A stretch of 64,000 bases of DNA from Rhizophagus irregularis. Taxonomy: Eukaryota > Glomeromycota > Glomeromycetes > Glomerales > Glomeraceae. A program made the position numbers and the translations under genes. Position 1 is the first letter of the stretch, and every line of letters starts with the position of its first letter. The notes under the pieces are model-generated. The model was given only the letters and a program-made list of their open reading frames with translations. It was not told the origin of the DNA and did not search any database. Location: assembly GCF_026210795.1 (NCBI RefSeq), contig NC_089453.1, positions 374,501 through 438,500 on the forward strand. Direction: 5' to 3'. Positions 24,474 through 36,600 of the stretch are shown piece after piece.

Positions 24474-24694
24474 AAATCCATAAATATCACTTTCTTGAAT
24501 ACAGTCAAACCTTCATATAATCATCTTTTTAATTCTGCCAAAATCAGTAATTAGCAGATTTAACTTGTCATTCCTTGAAATAGAAGATTTAGATCTTCTC
24601 CTTAAGGGAGGTAACTCCACGTAATGTCTCTTTTCCACGCTTTTATTACTATATCTAAAATTAATTGAGGTTACATCATGATGAGAAAACAATC

Positions 24695-25249
24695 CTATAC
24701 TTTACATGTAATAATTCCAAATCCATAAATATCACTTTTTTGAATACAGTCAGACCTCCATATAATCATTTCTTTGGTTTTGCCAAAATTAGTGATTGTA
24801 TATATATATTTCCATTTTTCTTTTTTCAAAATCCAAACCATCTCTATACATTCATCTTCCCAAATTGCTTTATAAGTAGTTCCGAATCCTCCCTTGGCCA
24901 AATATTCAAATGCCTCAAATTTATCATATTCAATCCATTCTAAAGCTTCATAAAAATCTTTAGCATTTAATAGTACCTCTTGAATAAACTTATCAACGAC
25001 ATGATTACCATTAGTCCAATTTTTGAAATTTTGTTGAAAATGGTTTGTACTACATGACTGACACCAATAATAACCACAATTAAATTTGTTAATATAAGGC
25101 TGCCTACATTCTTTACATAAACCATACTTTTTATAACGTTCTTTTAATATTAGTTTATCAATTAACAATTTTCGTTCTTCAGTTATATTATAATGATTAA
25201 AATCTTTTATTTGCTCAAATACATCATCGCTGATCCTAATTTCTTCCAT
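24695..25249 (-). CDS. Zinc-ribbon kinase with catalytic core deleted
   Basis: A single 184-residue ORF. Residues 1-44 form a charged leader. C45-x2-C48 and C63-x2-C66 make the N-terminal zinc ribbon typical of this fungal kinase family, followed by FQQNFKNWTNGNHVVDKFIQ and the pre-kinase segment EALEWIEYDKFE. The glycine loop KGGFGTTYKAIW starts at 119. After KKEKWKY the sequence jumps to TITNFG (DFG region), then to a short segment like a transposon terminus and KSDIYGFGII (helix F) before ending. The VAIK lysine, helix C and HRD loop are absent, so it cannot be a normal kinase. It may be a pseudogene, or a zinc-ribbon protein that still folds at the N-terminus. Confidence 0.6.
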   Translation of the reverse strand: MEEIRISDDVFEQIKDFNHYNITEERKLLIDKLILKERYKKYGLCKECRQPYINKFNCGYYWCQSCSTNHFQQNFKNWTNGNHVVDKFIQEVLLNAKDFYEALEWIEYDKFEAFEYLAKGGFGTTYKAIWEDECIEMVWILKKEKWKYIYTITNFGKTKEMIIWRSDCIQKSDIYGFGIITCKV

Positions 25250-26704
25250 ATTGAATAAATTTTAATAAATAATTTATTGTAGGTTTTTATGAAAATGAAA
25301 TGTGTAAAAATCACAGAAGGTACGAATAATAAGAAAGCTCACACAAAAAAAAATGAGATGGTATAACGATCAAATTTATGCTTTAAAGAGTATTTAATGA
25401 TTTTTTGAAAAGCGAAAAGTTTAACCAAAAAATAAATATTCTTCGACAATTTATTAAACGAAAAAAAAATAAAATTGAATAACATGAAAAAGTAATTTTG
25501 AGAACAATGGATAAAATAAATATTTTTTTTTTGTTGTACAGTAAATCGTAATCACGTGTAAGAAAATTTTTAAATGAAATAAATGAAATAAATAAAAGAA
25601 AAGATATTCAAGCGGCATTAATTATTTTTAATTTGTCAAATCACGTGAGTAATTAATCACAATCAAATCAATAATTACGAAAGGTGAACCCCTTGAACAG
25701 TTGAACCCCTTATGAAGTGCGCGCTTTTACTTATTTTAGTTAGCATATGCTTTTACTATGTATTTTATACCCCTTAGTTGATTATCTAGCCAAGTGTCAT
25801 TTAAAAAATTCGAAAATTCGACCATGACTACGTTTGCAGATATCCGTTCTATAGTGTAGCAGAAAAGTTTGACGATAATAAAAATTGTGAAGAATCGAAA
25901 AAGGAAATCGACATAATAATAATTAATTTTTTTTTGGTAAATGAGTCTTATTGGGACATGACCATTTGCGTGCTTATGGTAGTGATATCTATAGTATGTG
26001 TTACATCGTGAAGAATCAAAAAAAGTACCATTACAATCAATCATATCATTTTCGGATATAAAATTATCATTGCATAAAATAGTACATATTAATAATAATT
26101 TATTATTTTTTAGTAATAAAAACCATTAGGACATTTGCGCACTGCTCTTGGCAGAATTTATATTAACTAGCGTATTATAGAAGATTTTCATACGGTAACC
26201 CTAAGTTGAAAAAGTTACACGTGACATTAAATAAAATTAAAAGAATCGTAAACCGGCTAAATTTCGCAATTTTAAAAGTTTGAAAAACTAAAAATCTCCT
26301 CCTTGCATTGACTATGACGCGAAACTCAGTACGCTGTGACACCGTGATAAATAAAATTTTTGGTTGAGCTGGTATAGTAAACCGTAGATACATTTCCTAG
26401 CAACTTCATTTTTGAAGTCTGCCACCTGAACTGGAGAACTCACATGATATACAGATGATTCTACAACAAAAAAAAAAATAATTATGATGCGGGTTACATT
26501 TTTCATAACATTTAAAGAATAAAGTTTTCGCTGTATTATGTATACTCTTCAATGCATAAACTAATAATTTAAATACAAATATGCTACGCTACGTTCAATA
26601 CTTTAATTATAACTGTATAAAGCATGAACATACTTCATTGCTTCGCAACTCTTATTATTTCATTGTTATTACCTATTTTCATTAATGTGTTTAATGTACT
26701 AGCA
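25250..26704. other. Mostly gene-free stretch
   Basis: Upstream region of the truncated kinase plus unassigned sequence. On the minus strand at about 26110-25736 a hydrophobic run (FLLLKNNKLLLICTILC) leads into a Cys/Tyr/His-rich ORF with CNTYYRYHYHKHANGHV. This could be a decayed secreted protein lacking its ATG; support is weak. CACGTGA words recur but form no clear array. Confidence 0.4.
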
Positions 26705-28911
26705 CCATTTTCCACTCAAAACTGTCATTAAATAGGCAGCTAGTGCTGTTTTACCATCTTTCAAGTCACAAATCACGTGAATAGGAATCACATTGTTGTA
26801 TTTTTCTTTCCAAAGTAGGTACGCAGCTTGTTGTTAGGACAGATATTGATTGTATACATCTTATTGCATTTATGGACGCAACAATAATTGTGAGAACGTT
26901 TAAGGTGATTATCAAACACATTATCACTTGCTGCAACAGAGAGTTCAAGGCCATAAATAGGCAAGTCTTACTCATGAATGAGAATGTTTAGACGCTGGTG
27001 ACGTTGACCTTCTTCATCATACTCTCTAACCTCAGAAAGAACATGATAATCAAGATGTGGATAGGCCGTGGCTGATTGTTAGCATTGAAAGTGTATTTAT
27101 GGGAAATATCTTGGATAGACATGTTCTTTATAAAATGATGTATTTCTTAGCAAATATATACAAACTATTACATTATTAACAATAAATAACTTAGAGCAAC
27201 TATATACCTCAATAGTACGTGCCAACAACCATTCGGGATCAATATTAGTTGTATCAATAGGTGAAGAATGCTTAATAGTGGGTCTATGTATTCTGGAAAG
27301 CATAATATTACGAAGGATAGGTGCAGCACACTCTATTATCATCCATTCATAATTAGTATGTGGTACTTTAACAATAATTCCTTCTGCAAGGAGGAATTGC
27401 ACATCTTTTTTGTTTTTTATATCCTTAAAGTGGTAAAGTGGAAAAAAACGTGAATAATAATACAATACGTCTACAATATCTGACAACAAAAGTAAATGGA
27501 CTTCACCTCTAAGAGTTGCTTAGTTCCATGGTAAAGGACCTCCGTAAGGATTTCTATTTCATTCTCATTAAGGTCTTTAAGACATCGAATAATGATTTAT
27601 ATGTTGCTTGGTCCTTTATATATTGAGGTAACTGAATTAGAGTATGCTTTTCCCAGTCACAGAGATTTGCTTCGTTAGTGCCAACCATGAGATTAGTCGC
27701 AAAATAATAGCAGCACTGCAGCAGATGCCAACGAGACCCTTGTGTCCAAGAGTAAGAGAGTAAATATCTGCAACAATTTCATCTACATCAACATTTAGTT
27801 TATTTTCCTCAACGTATTGAGTAAAAAGATTCTTGATCTCTTCACTAGTAAAACGAGTTGTATAGAATTCTTGCCCGGCTGATAATGGTGAAATATTTCG
27901 AGAACTTGGCAGCAAAAACTCCTTAATGATCTCAGTGCCAATAAGTACTATAGAACATACACTCCTTTTCCTTAAGTTCCTTCAACATAGCTATGAAGTT
28001 ATCAATGATCAACTTTTCATATAATTCAGAATCGAGACATCATCTATAATTAAAACCACATCTTTTGATTCGTTATAAGACTTGAGAAAATAAATGATGC
28101 CAAAAATTTACACCAATTTTTCAGGATGAATCTTTTTGTCAGCGCCAACAGACAGAACTTTGAGGCATACGACCGCCAGAATTCATAAATATCTTTTTTA
28201 GTTGTAATTCCGGTATTAAAGTTCAAATAATAAACTACATAACTGCTATTATCTTCAAGCCACCGTTTCAATCCCATAGCAATGGTCGTTTTGCCACTCT
28301 GGCGATGTTCAAGCAAGTAAGAGATAGAACCCATGTTGAAGGGAACAATACCCTAGCTTTTCAATAAATTCCTTAGAATCAACATAAAAGTTAACATTTG
28401 GGTCCGTAGGGTTAGAATGTGTGAAGGAACGACGGACCTACACAGAGAAAATGTTAGGGTTCTGAGAATCCTGGAACAGCGCTTAATGAACTTTGAAACT
28501 CGTGCAAACTTACTTATCTTCAAGCGTTTTCGAGTATCTTTAATATAAGAAAAAAAATGTAATATCAGATTAATAGTTGAATTTCTTACAAAATATTATG
28601 AGACACTTGCCGGTAGTAGAGATTGCAATGATGATATGAACATTCCTGTCAACAGGTTGATCAACTTTAAAATAATCAGTAAAAAGGTTCCCTGCTATCA
28701 TTTTCTCGCCTCTAAGTTTGCTTCGGATTTTCTCTTCAGTATCAACATCTTTAAGCTTGTCTTTACCAACATCAACCTCCTTGAGACTTGAAATTTTAAG
28801 TGCGTTAATGTTAATTTTAAAATCATTTATGAGGACTACATCGTCAAGAACAGTCACGAATATCTCATCAGTAGTGCCGCCTAAAATAAAAGTATCTAAC
28901 GAAATAGGCAT
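26705..28911 (-). pseudogene. Crinkler (CRN)-type gene with P-loop ATPase region, multiply broken
   Basis: The start is MPISLDTFILGGTTDEI (28911), a CRN-like N-terminal domain running to a TTGKCL motif (~28600). After an intron (about 28588-28440) come RSFTHSNPTDPNVNFYVDSK and the P-loop segment HRQSGKTT (~28300), reached only by a frameshift near 28316. Further open pieces follow in changing frames at about 27960-27640, 27560-27460, 27460-27200 and 27050-26705; the last contains NYCCVHKCNKMYTINICP. Pfam-type CRN proteins are predicted effectors or NTPase-fused proteins of eukaryotic microbes. At least four frame changes without splice sites mark it as a pseudogene. The order of pieces is inferred from frame continuity and memory of the family. 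Confidence 0.65.
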
Positions 28912-29506
28912 TTTTGATGATATTTCTTTAGGCGATAAAATGAGCAAGTGTTCAAGTTTTAGTTTTTAAATACATCATAACTATAGATAGCTCCGAAATT
29001 GATTTCAACATAGTAAAGCCGTGTCTCGCCGGAACAATGTATGCTAAATATTCGCCAAAAAATAAACCCTGAGATTTCCCAGTGTTTCTATAGAAAAGAC
29101 ATTAAATTAGGTATTCTACAATAAAAAAATTCGACAAAAAATGATTTTTTATAATGGTGTGGGCTGTATATCAGGAAATAAATAAAAATGGTTTATATGC
29201 CAGTTTTCATACACATAATAGTATTTACATATATTTTTTATTTTTTGACCAAAAGTGGTTTATACAACGTATATATAAACAATTTAATTCTGATCGTGGC
29301 ATTTTTTCACGGTTTCTTTTTCCTCACCTTCTCATTTCACGTTTGAAGTCTAAAGAATGTCATATAATTGGCTAAAATTTTTTATTCTGTTTACCTATAT
29401 ATGATTGGGGAAGGTAAACTTTTGAATTATTTTCTATCTTGTAAAAAAAAATATAAAATTATTATTGTTAAATATGTAATCTGAGATTTGATTTATTAAG
29501 ACAACA

Positions 29507-29647
29507 AATTTCTGCCGAGAAAGCCAAGATTGAAGATGAAAATACAAAGTTCAGGTAGGGCTTAGTAGCTGAATCGAGGAGTTGGAGAAAAATAGAGCAG
29601 ATACTGCTGCTGAGAATTCCAAGCTTAAAGCCGAGGAGCAATATTAA
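29507..29647 (+). pseudogene. Coiled-coil gene relic
   Basis: Reads ISAEKAKIEDENTKFR and then a stop; one base off, IEELEKNRADTAAENSKLKA continues to a TAA. The AEN/KLKA heptad language matches the relic at 43721-44216, so both are fragments of one expanded coiled-coil family. Confidence 0.5.
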
Positions 29648-30827
29648 GACATGACAGTATCACACCGTAAAAATCCTGTTGTTATATTTCTATATTATTA
29701 CCGTGTTAATTTTTTTCGGTATTGGTAATGTAAATAATCATTAAATTTTTTCGGTACTTTTACAACGTCTCTAAAGAAAAAAGAGGAAAAGAACGTTAGT
29801 AACGTTCGAATAATCATCAGTTTTTATGGAAATACCGAAAATGTATCAGTTAAATCAATAAAGAATACATATGTATGCAAATCTAAAAACGTCAATGAAA
29901 GTCAGAAATTATCATATATAATCAAATGAAAATTCAAAAAATAAGCAGAGGTGCAAGATGCCAAGATAGTAAAAAACGCCGTAGATGGGAAGAAGTGTCC
30001 AGTTAGATGTGAAATCCTACTTGCTGCCACCGATTATCAAACTTCTGAAGCGGCAGCGGTGGCAAATGACTAGGTCGTCTTTTGCAAATATAATATCACG
30101 TGATATATTTTTAAGATCACATGATATAATTTTTACATTTAGATCACGGATGTCAATGATATTTATTCGTGATATCCGGTTTTGCCTAGGATTCGTTGAA
30201 TAATAGGCTGGACGATTCCTCTCATTTTCCTGGGGGATTGGACGAACTCGCATTAGTTTAGTTTTGTTTCGTCATCTTTGTATTTCGATTTACTAACAGT
30301 TGCTTGTAGTCCCGCTACCATGTCTTTATAATAAAAATAAAATAAAATAAATGTCAATATTTAGTCATTTATTTAGTCATTGTGAAAGGATGGATTTAAC
30401 GAATCACTTCGCAAATTGACGGACTACCTGTAGTTTTCGTATTGCTTATGGATTGAATTTTGTTAGGAACGGCTGCATGTTTGTTTATTTTCTATGATCA
30501 TTAATGGAAAGAATTAATGTGAATTACATATGGACGATATGCGGTGTAATAAGTAAACTCGCATGATGAAAAAATAATATAAAAGTTACGAAAAAAATTT
30601 TTTTATTCCTTTCCTCCTTCGTTTTGACTTTTGTTTTCAATTGTCTTGTTATAAAAATCATTATATTTAATTTCATACTTAAAATATTGAGCAAAGCAAC
30701 ACAAAAACATAGACATTCAAAATAACGTTAGAGACTCAACTCACCAACTCGCCACACATTTTAAGAAAAAGAACTATCCAAGTCTTACATCAAATGCAGT
30801 CAAAAAATTTTTTTAAATCCACAGTAT

Positions 30828-31245
30828 CCGACTGTTGCGTGTCGTAGCGAACGTGAATGATCGAATGAGGTTTATTGGGGTATGATGATGATCTCTCAAT
30901 GCTGAGTTTGTTTGGGTACTCAAAAAGAGGGTTGGGACCCACTTGCGTTGCAAGGTGAGGTATATGAGGAGCTAAGTCCGCATGGAATCTCTTGAATGCT
31001 GACATGTTTTGTCGTTAAAATCTCCGGGAGGTGGCTTAAGGACTTTATCGTGATAGTAATATCAGTATCTTCTAAGATTTTACACGATACTTAATAATTT
31101 CTATTAATTCGACTGTTGCGTGTCATAACGAACGGGTGTGATCGATCCTATTCATATGAGATTTATTGGGGTATGACTGCATGGAATCTCCTGAATGCTG
31201 GTCATGTTTTGTCGTTGAAATCGCCGGGAGGTGGATTAAGGACTA
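30828..31245. repeat. Direct duplication with internal deletion
   Basis: 30828-31043 and 31112-31245 share GACTGTTGCGTGTC, GTTTATTGGGGTATGA (ATTTATTGGGG in copy 2), GCATGGAATCTC, TGAATGCTG, CATGTTTTGTCGTT and CCGGGAGGTGG in order. The second copy lacks about 90 bases of the first. No coding function is visible. Confidence 0.6.
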
Positions 31246-33630
31246 CTGTGGTATGTAACATTGGTGTCTTCTAAAATTTAGATGATAATGATTTAATCGT
31301 AAGGAAATTTTATTTCTTCCCCTCGCCCATAATAGAGTTGATAATTTTTTTTTTTGCAAGATTGGGATAAATGCCTCATTAGAAATAATGAGTAACCGTT
31401 AAAGGCATATTTTGACAACGATAAAATTTATTATGGTGTGTATATTATTAATATTATATATAATTATCTGTTTTTATTAAAAATATCATCCATAAAAATT
31501 TTACAATCATTAATATTTATTAATATACAATAACTGCTCCAGCACTTAAACTCAATGATGATATTAATGATACAAGCGAATCAATATGAAGATACCAAAA
31601 ATTATTAAAAAAATTTTTGAATTTTTTATGAAGTAAAGTTAACCAATAAGAAACTTTGTTTCTAAAATAAATCTGATTGAAGAAATCCGATCATAACGGA
31701 ATCCAAAAGAAAATTATTACAAAGAACAAATGGTAAATTCTTTTATAAACTTTCATCTATTTTTCACACCTCATAAATCGATGAGCAAGAATATTAACCT
31801 AAAAATAAATATTATGCAATCATCTTAGGGGTATGCATCAGAAGAAATACCGATGTTTTGAAAGTTTAATAGGAAATAGATGCTAGATGTTATAATCTTT
31901 GAACTTTAAAAGAATCGATGGATTTCCTTCTTGGAGTCAGTCATCTTGAGAATTTATTGTTTGTAATTGTAATTCCCATGAGGAACGGGGGTTATCCATC
32001 TTTTGACTGAAACATCATGTCTTACTAAGAAATAAAAAAAAAAAGTTTAGTAACGAAAAATGCGTAAAATATTTGCTTAGTATACAATAAACAACTCATT
32101 TATTGCGATGACGGCTACGCGAAGATCAAAATGATAACGCATGGTGGTGTCATAACTCATAATCATGATATTATCATACTTTATTTATTTTTGGTATATC
32201 ATTATTTTTTTTAAAAAATTTTTTAAATGTAAAAATAATCAAAATTTCTTTTGATCTAAAAAAGTGATAGATTAATTCAATCTCATCCAATTATTTAAAT
32301 TATTTAATTTAATTGATTTATTTATTTTACTAAACATTTTTGTTTTAAGGAGTTTTTACTATCTCGAATATTTAAAAAATAAAAATCAAATGTTAATGCA
32401 TTAATATCCCTTTAAAAATGAATTACAATCGTATAATCAAAATTTCCTAATTAGTTAAATAATGAAAAAATAATAACAATAAAAAATAAAATTTCGATCT
32501 TCTCCCCCCCCTTTAATTATGATTTTTCCGTAAAGAAGAGTGTTTACAGGAAGGATTACGATTTTTCTTCTAAAAATCGAATGTAAAAAAATTAATTAAA
32601 CTTTTTAGTCAATTTGCAATTAAAATTTCGTTCTAAAAATATAAAGCACAATTAACACAAACGGAATTAGAGTATTTATAAATTTTTTTCTACCCTATCC
32701 TTATTAATAAACACATGTTAATCATATCTCGTTTGCATTTCACGCTAATGTCCGTTATAAATATATTTTTTCTCTCTCGAAACACAAAATTAAGCCACTA
32801 TTATATTTTAGATAATGAATATAGATATCTGAAACAATTAAACTTACCCTTTTTTATTTTTGTAAACCGGATTAAGAAATTTCAATTAACGAAAAACACC
32901 ATTTTTATTTAAAATGTATATATGTGTATATATATATACATGAATACTTGTTTTTCTTAGTAGTAAATAAATACATGCGGGCCTCGTTTCTGGTTTATTT
33001 GCTAAATACAGTTAAAATCTTATCCTAATTCATAAGTACAAACAATGATTAATGCAATATGTGTAATCAAAAATTCCAAAATTTACCTTATAACATATAA
33101 AAAAATTACTTAAATATATTGCTTATTGTTACACTATTTCATTTCATATCTAAAATTATCCATAAAAAAAAAGAAAAAAGGATCGGCCGAAAAATATGTA
33201 AATCTTGCCCGAATAACACATACAATATATAGTTATATATGTGACATCACACAATACTAGTTTTGCCCGATCTTCTAAACTATGTCTACGCCCTAAACAA
33301 AATTTTTATGCTTGTAATGGCCGTTACGCGATTTGGTCATCAAAGAAAAAAACTACATATACTGCAAAATCTGTAATTCATTTCAAAAAAAAAAAAAAAT
33401 TCTTATTCCTTTCGCTTTCTTTATTTTATAATTTACTTTCTCTAACGCTTTCCCCTTATTCCCTTCAAATCGCTTTATAAAAGAAGCTTGTGATAGTTAC
33501 ACAACCTTCTTTACATATCTTATAACAAATAAATATCTTTATGTTTCTTTTAATATAAAGTAATTTGAATTAATCCTTGGTGTGAGATTAGAACTCTCAA
33601 AATTCCTTGCTGCGGTTCGAAATTGGAATA

Positions 33631-36600
33631 AGTAAGTAATTTATTATTTTATTTCAATTCTTAATAACTATTTATCCTTAACTTTCCTATTTTTTTTCGA
33701 AAAATTATTAGTGGATAATTCAAAAGAATTTTCAATAGATGTAGATGCGGAAGAAGAATTGCCTATTACTTCAAATATTTCAGATAAACCAGATAAATCC
33801 CCTCGAGAATCTCAAATTCTAAAACCTGATAATACTAAAAAGTCCTTATTCGCTACAATAAAATCATGGTATGAACCAACGTACGTAAAATCATTAGACG
33901 CTCCAACCCAAGAGAAACCTAAATTACGTTATTGTAATGGTCGATTAACGAAACGAAGATTTATTATTTATCATATCTTAATAATATCATTCTTCTTTAC
34001 AATAATATTTGCTCCAGTTGCTTATTATTTAATCATACCAGCTTTTATAAGATATAAAGTACAACATGTTGATCTAAATGAAATATCAATTGATCACATG
34101 GATGTTTTAGAATGGAAATCTGACGGACTAAGATTTTCTTGGAAAGCTACTTTACCAAAACAATTTTTTCTTCCTTTAAAAACAAAATTAGCCGCTTTAG
34201 ATTTAACGATTCATGACGCAAATTCAAATAGTTTATTAGTTATTGGTATACCCGAAATGGAAGTTAATATAGGAGAACCTATCACACTAAACTTTGAAGG
34301 TGATGTTTCTTTTAAGGAAACTAGTGGATTAAAAAATTTCTTAGGAGAAATTTCTAAACCTGATGGTATAAGTGATACTTCACTTTCTGCTGACACTCAA
34401 ATTACTGTAAATATGTGGGGTATAACTTGGTATAAGAATTTAAACATTAAACGTACTATTCCTATACCTAAAATGAGTGGTAATTTACTTGATCTTTGGA
34501 ACACAATGCCCAAATTTTTAATTTCCAAAGATAGTAAGTATTTCAAATTTAATTATAAAGTTTATAATTTATTGATTAACGAAATTAACTAATCGTGACG
34601 TAATATAGTGCAAAGTATGACGTTGAACCAACAATCAAGTGATACCGTTATTGAAATTGGAGGCGTTAATGTGACTAACGTAAATAAACCGATTGTAATA
34701 GATGGAGTTAGTTATTGGCAAATCCTTCCTGGCGTAAGTAAAAAAAAAAATCATTGCTGCGCATTTTTTATTTACTGTGCCACTAATACTAACTGCGCCT
34801 AACTCTTCGTAGTTTCCACCAATCAATTTACAATCATTTGATATTGCGTTTACAAATGAAGGACCAAATATTTCATTAAAAGCAGCGTTGATAAATCCAA
34901 CAGTTCTCTCAATACCATTACCTGATACATCCATTGGTTTACAATTAGAAGATTCATATTTAGCAACAACATCTGTTAATGGATTCAATTTAACAAGAGG
35001 ATTAAATAATATTGACTTGAATTTAAAATTAACTTTCGATCCAAGTAGAATTGTAAGTCCAAATCAATTAAGTAATTCAATATCTCTAGCAGCAGGAAAA
35101 TTACTTGGAATAAGTCAATCAAATGATCAATTAAGATTTAATGTTATCGGACCAGTTGGACTTAAAGGTGTTGATTTTATTGGAGATGCAACAGAAAAGT
35201 TATCTTTAACATTACCAATAAATGAAATTATTAATAATACCAATGTTATGCTATTAAAAAATTTGTTCGATGTTAAAGGAATTGAAAGTTTATTACACAC
35301 GATACATTTTGATGTTAAAATACAACAAGATAGAATAATTATTCCTGTTGATATCTCATTACCAAGTTTTCTTCCTTTACCACCAAGCTTAGAATTTAAA
35401 TATAATACATCACTTGGAATATTTAAGGGAGAACAAAATGCTCTTACAGTTAATTTAGGTGGAATTTCGATGACAAATAATGAAACCTTAAATATTGTAA
35501 CTTCGGTAACAATATTCCCAAATAATACTTTTGAGGCAGCTGGTGCATTAGCTTCAATTGTTAATCCTTCATTATCTGGTAATATTTCCAGTGCAGATAT
35601 AAAAAATTTTTCAATTTTCAATGAAACAGGAGGAACATTTCCTTGGGCTAATGATTTATTCGGAGGCCTTTCTCTTAATATTCCGATTCCCGGATTTAAT
35701 ACTACTACAATAATTAACATGCTAACTCAAAATGGTACAAGCATTCCAGCGGAAATGCTTGGAATGAGATTGACTCAACGAAGTGACGTAGCTGGATTCA
35801 ATGTCAATGGAACAGTTGCTATTAAATATCCTCCATTCCTTCCTATTATAACTATTGGTACTGGATATCTAGAATCAACCATTTTTACTGATGATGTATT
35901 ATTAGCTACCGCAAAATTACCTAATGGAATATTTTATACTGCTGGAGAGAATTCGACTAATATTGTTGCTTCCGCTATATTAAATAAAGATGATAGATTG
36001 AAATCAATTATTTCGCAATTAGTCATGAGTGTTTTAGAAACGGAAGATAATGTTAAAATGCCAATTATTGGTATTAGCGGACTTAAGATGGGTGCAAGTG
36101 AGACTTTAAGTTTTGTTACATTTAGCCAAATTTTAGTACCTATTAATTTAGCAACGTTAAAACCAGCAATGAAAACAACTATAGGAACAATATCACAATC
36201 AATTCAAAAACAAGTTGGATTGTTATCATTAACAGGAGTCGATTTTGCCATCGTTACATCAAATTCATTATCAATTAATTTACAAACTATTCTTAATAAT
36301 CCAATGAATATAATAGCTGATATTGGATCAGTATCATTTACGACAACATTATTTTATGGTGAATTGGCCAATATAACTTTATCACCTATTCAATTAGCAA
36401 TAGGAAGAAATCCATTTAATTTACAAATGCGTATTGATATTGTTGATGGTAAAAATGGAATGTCAGATAACATTTTACAATTGTTTAAAGATTTAACTAG
36501 TACTGAAGGTGATTTTAGATCAATCATCGGAATCAAAAACTTTATCATTGCTCCTCCTCCTCCCACTACTCAAGATGGTAACGTTAACGTTACATTAGCT

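Larger units (their letters stand above)
23244..24690 (-). repeat. Tandem array of kinase C-lobe fragments
   Basis: The phrase AATTAATTGAGGAATTTTAT recurs at 23244, 23451, 23668 (GGGG variant), 23876 and 24226, with a partial copy at 24659; basic spacing is 207-217 bases. Read on the minus strand, each unit contains KSDIYGFGIIAYEVTD (kinase helix F region) followed, after stops or shifts, by PQLILDIIN (kinase helix G-H region). Between these lies a segment ending in a pogo-like terminus (TACAGTCAAACCTC and onward). The last unit merges with the truncated kinase ORF at 24695-25249, the likely source. Units four and five also carry a ~140-base insert. Confidence 0.7.
28912..33600. other. Long gene-free region
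   Basis: No supported intact gene. It contains a coiled-coil relic (29507-29647), a run of GATCACGTGATA/CACATGATA words near 30096-30128, a palindromic TGCCACCG...CGGTGGCA segment near 30027-30060 and a duplicated segment (30828-31245). The remainder (31.3-33.5 kb) is AT-rich with nothing recognised. The last part is the promoter and 5' UTR of the DUF3712-type gene. Confidence 0.5.
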
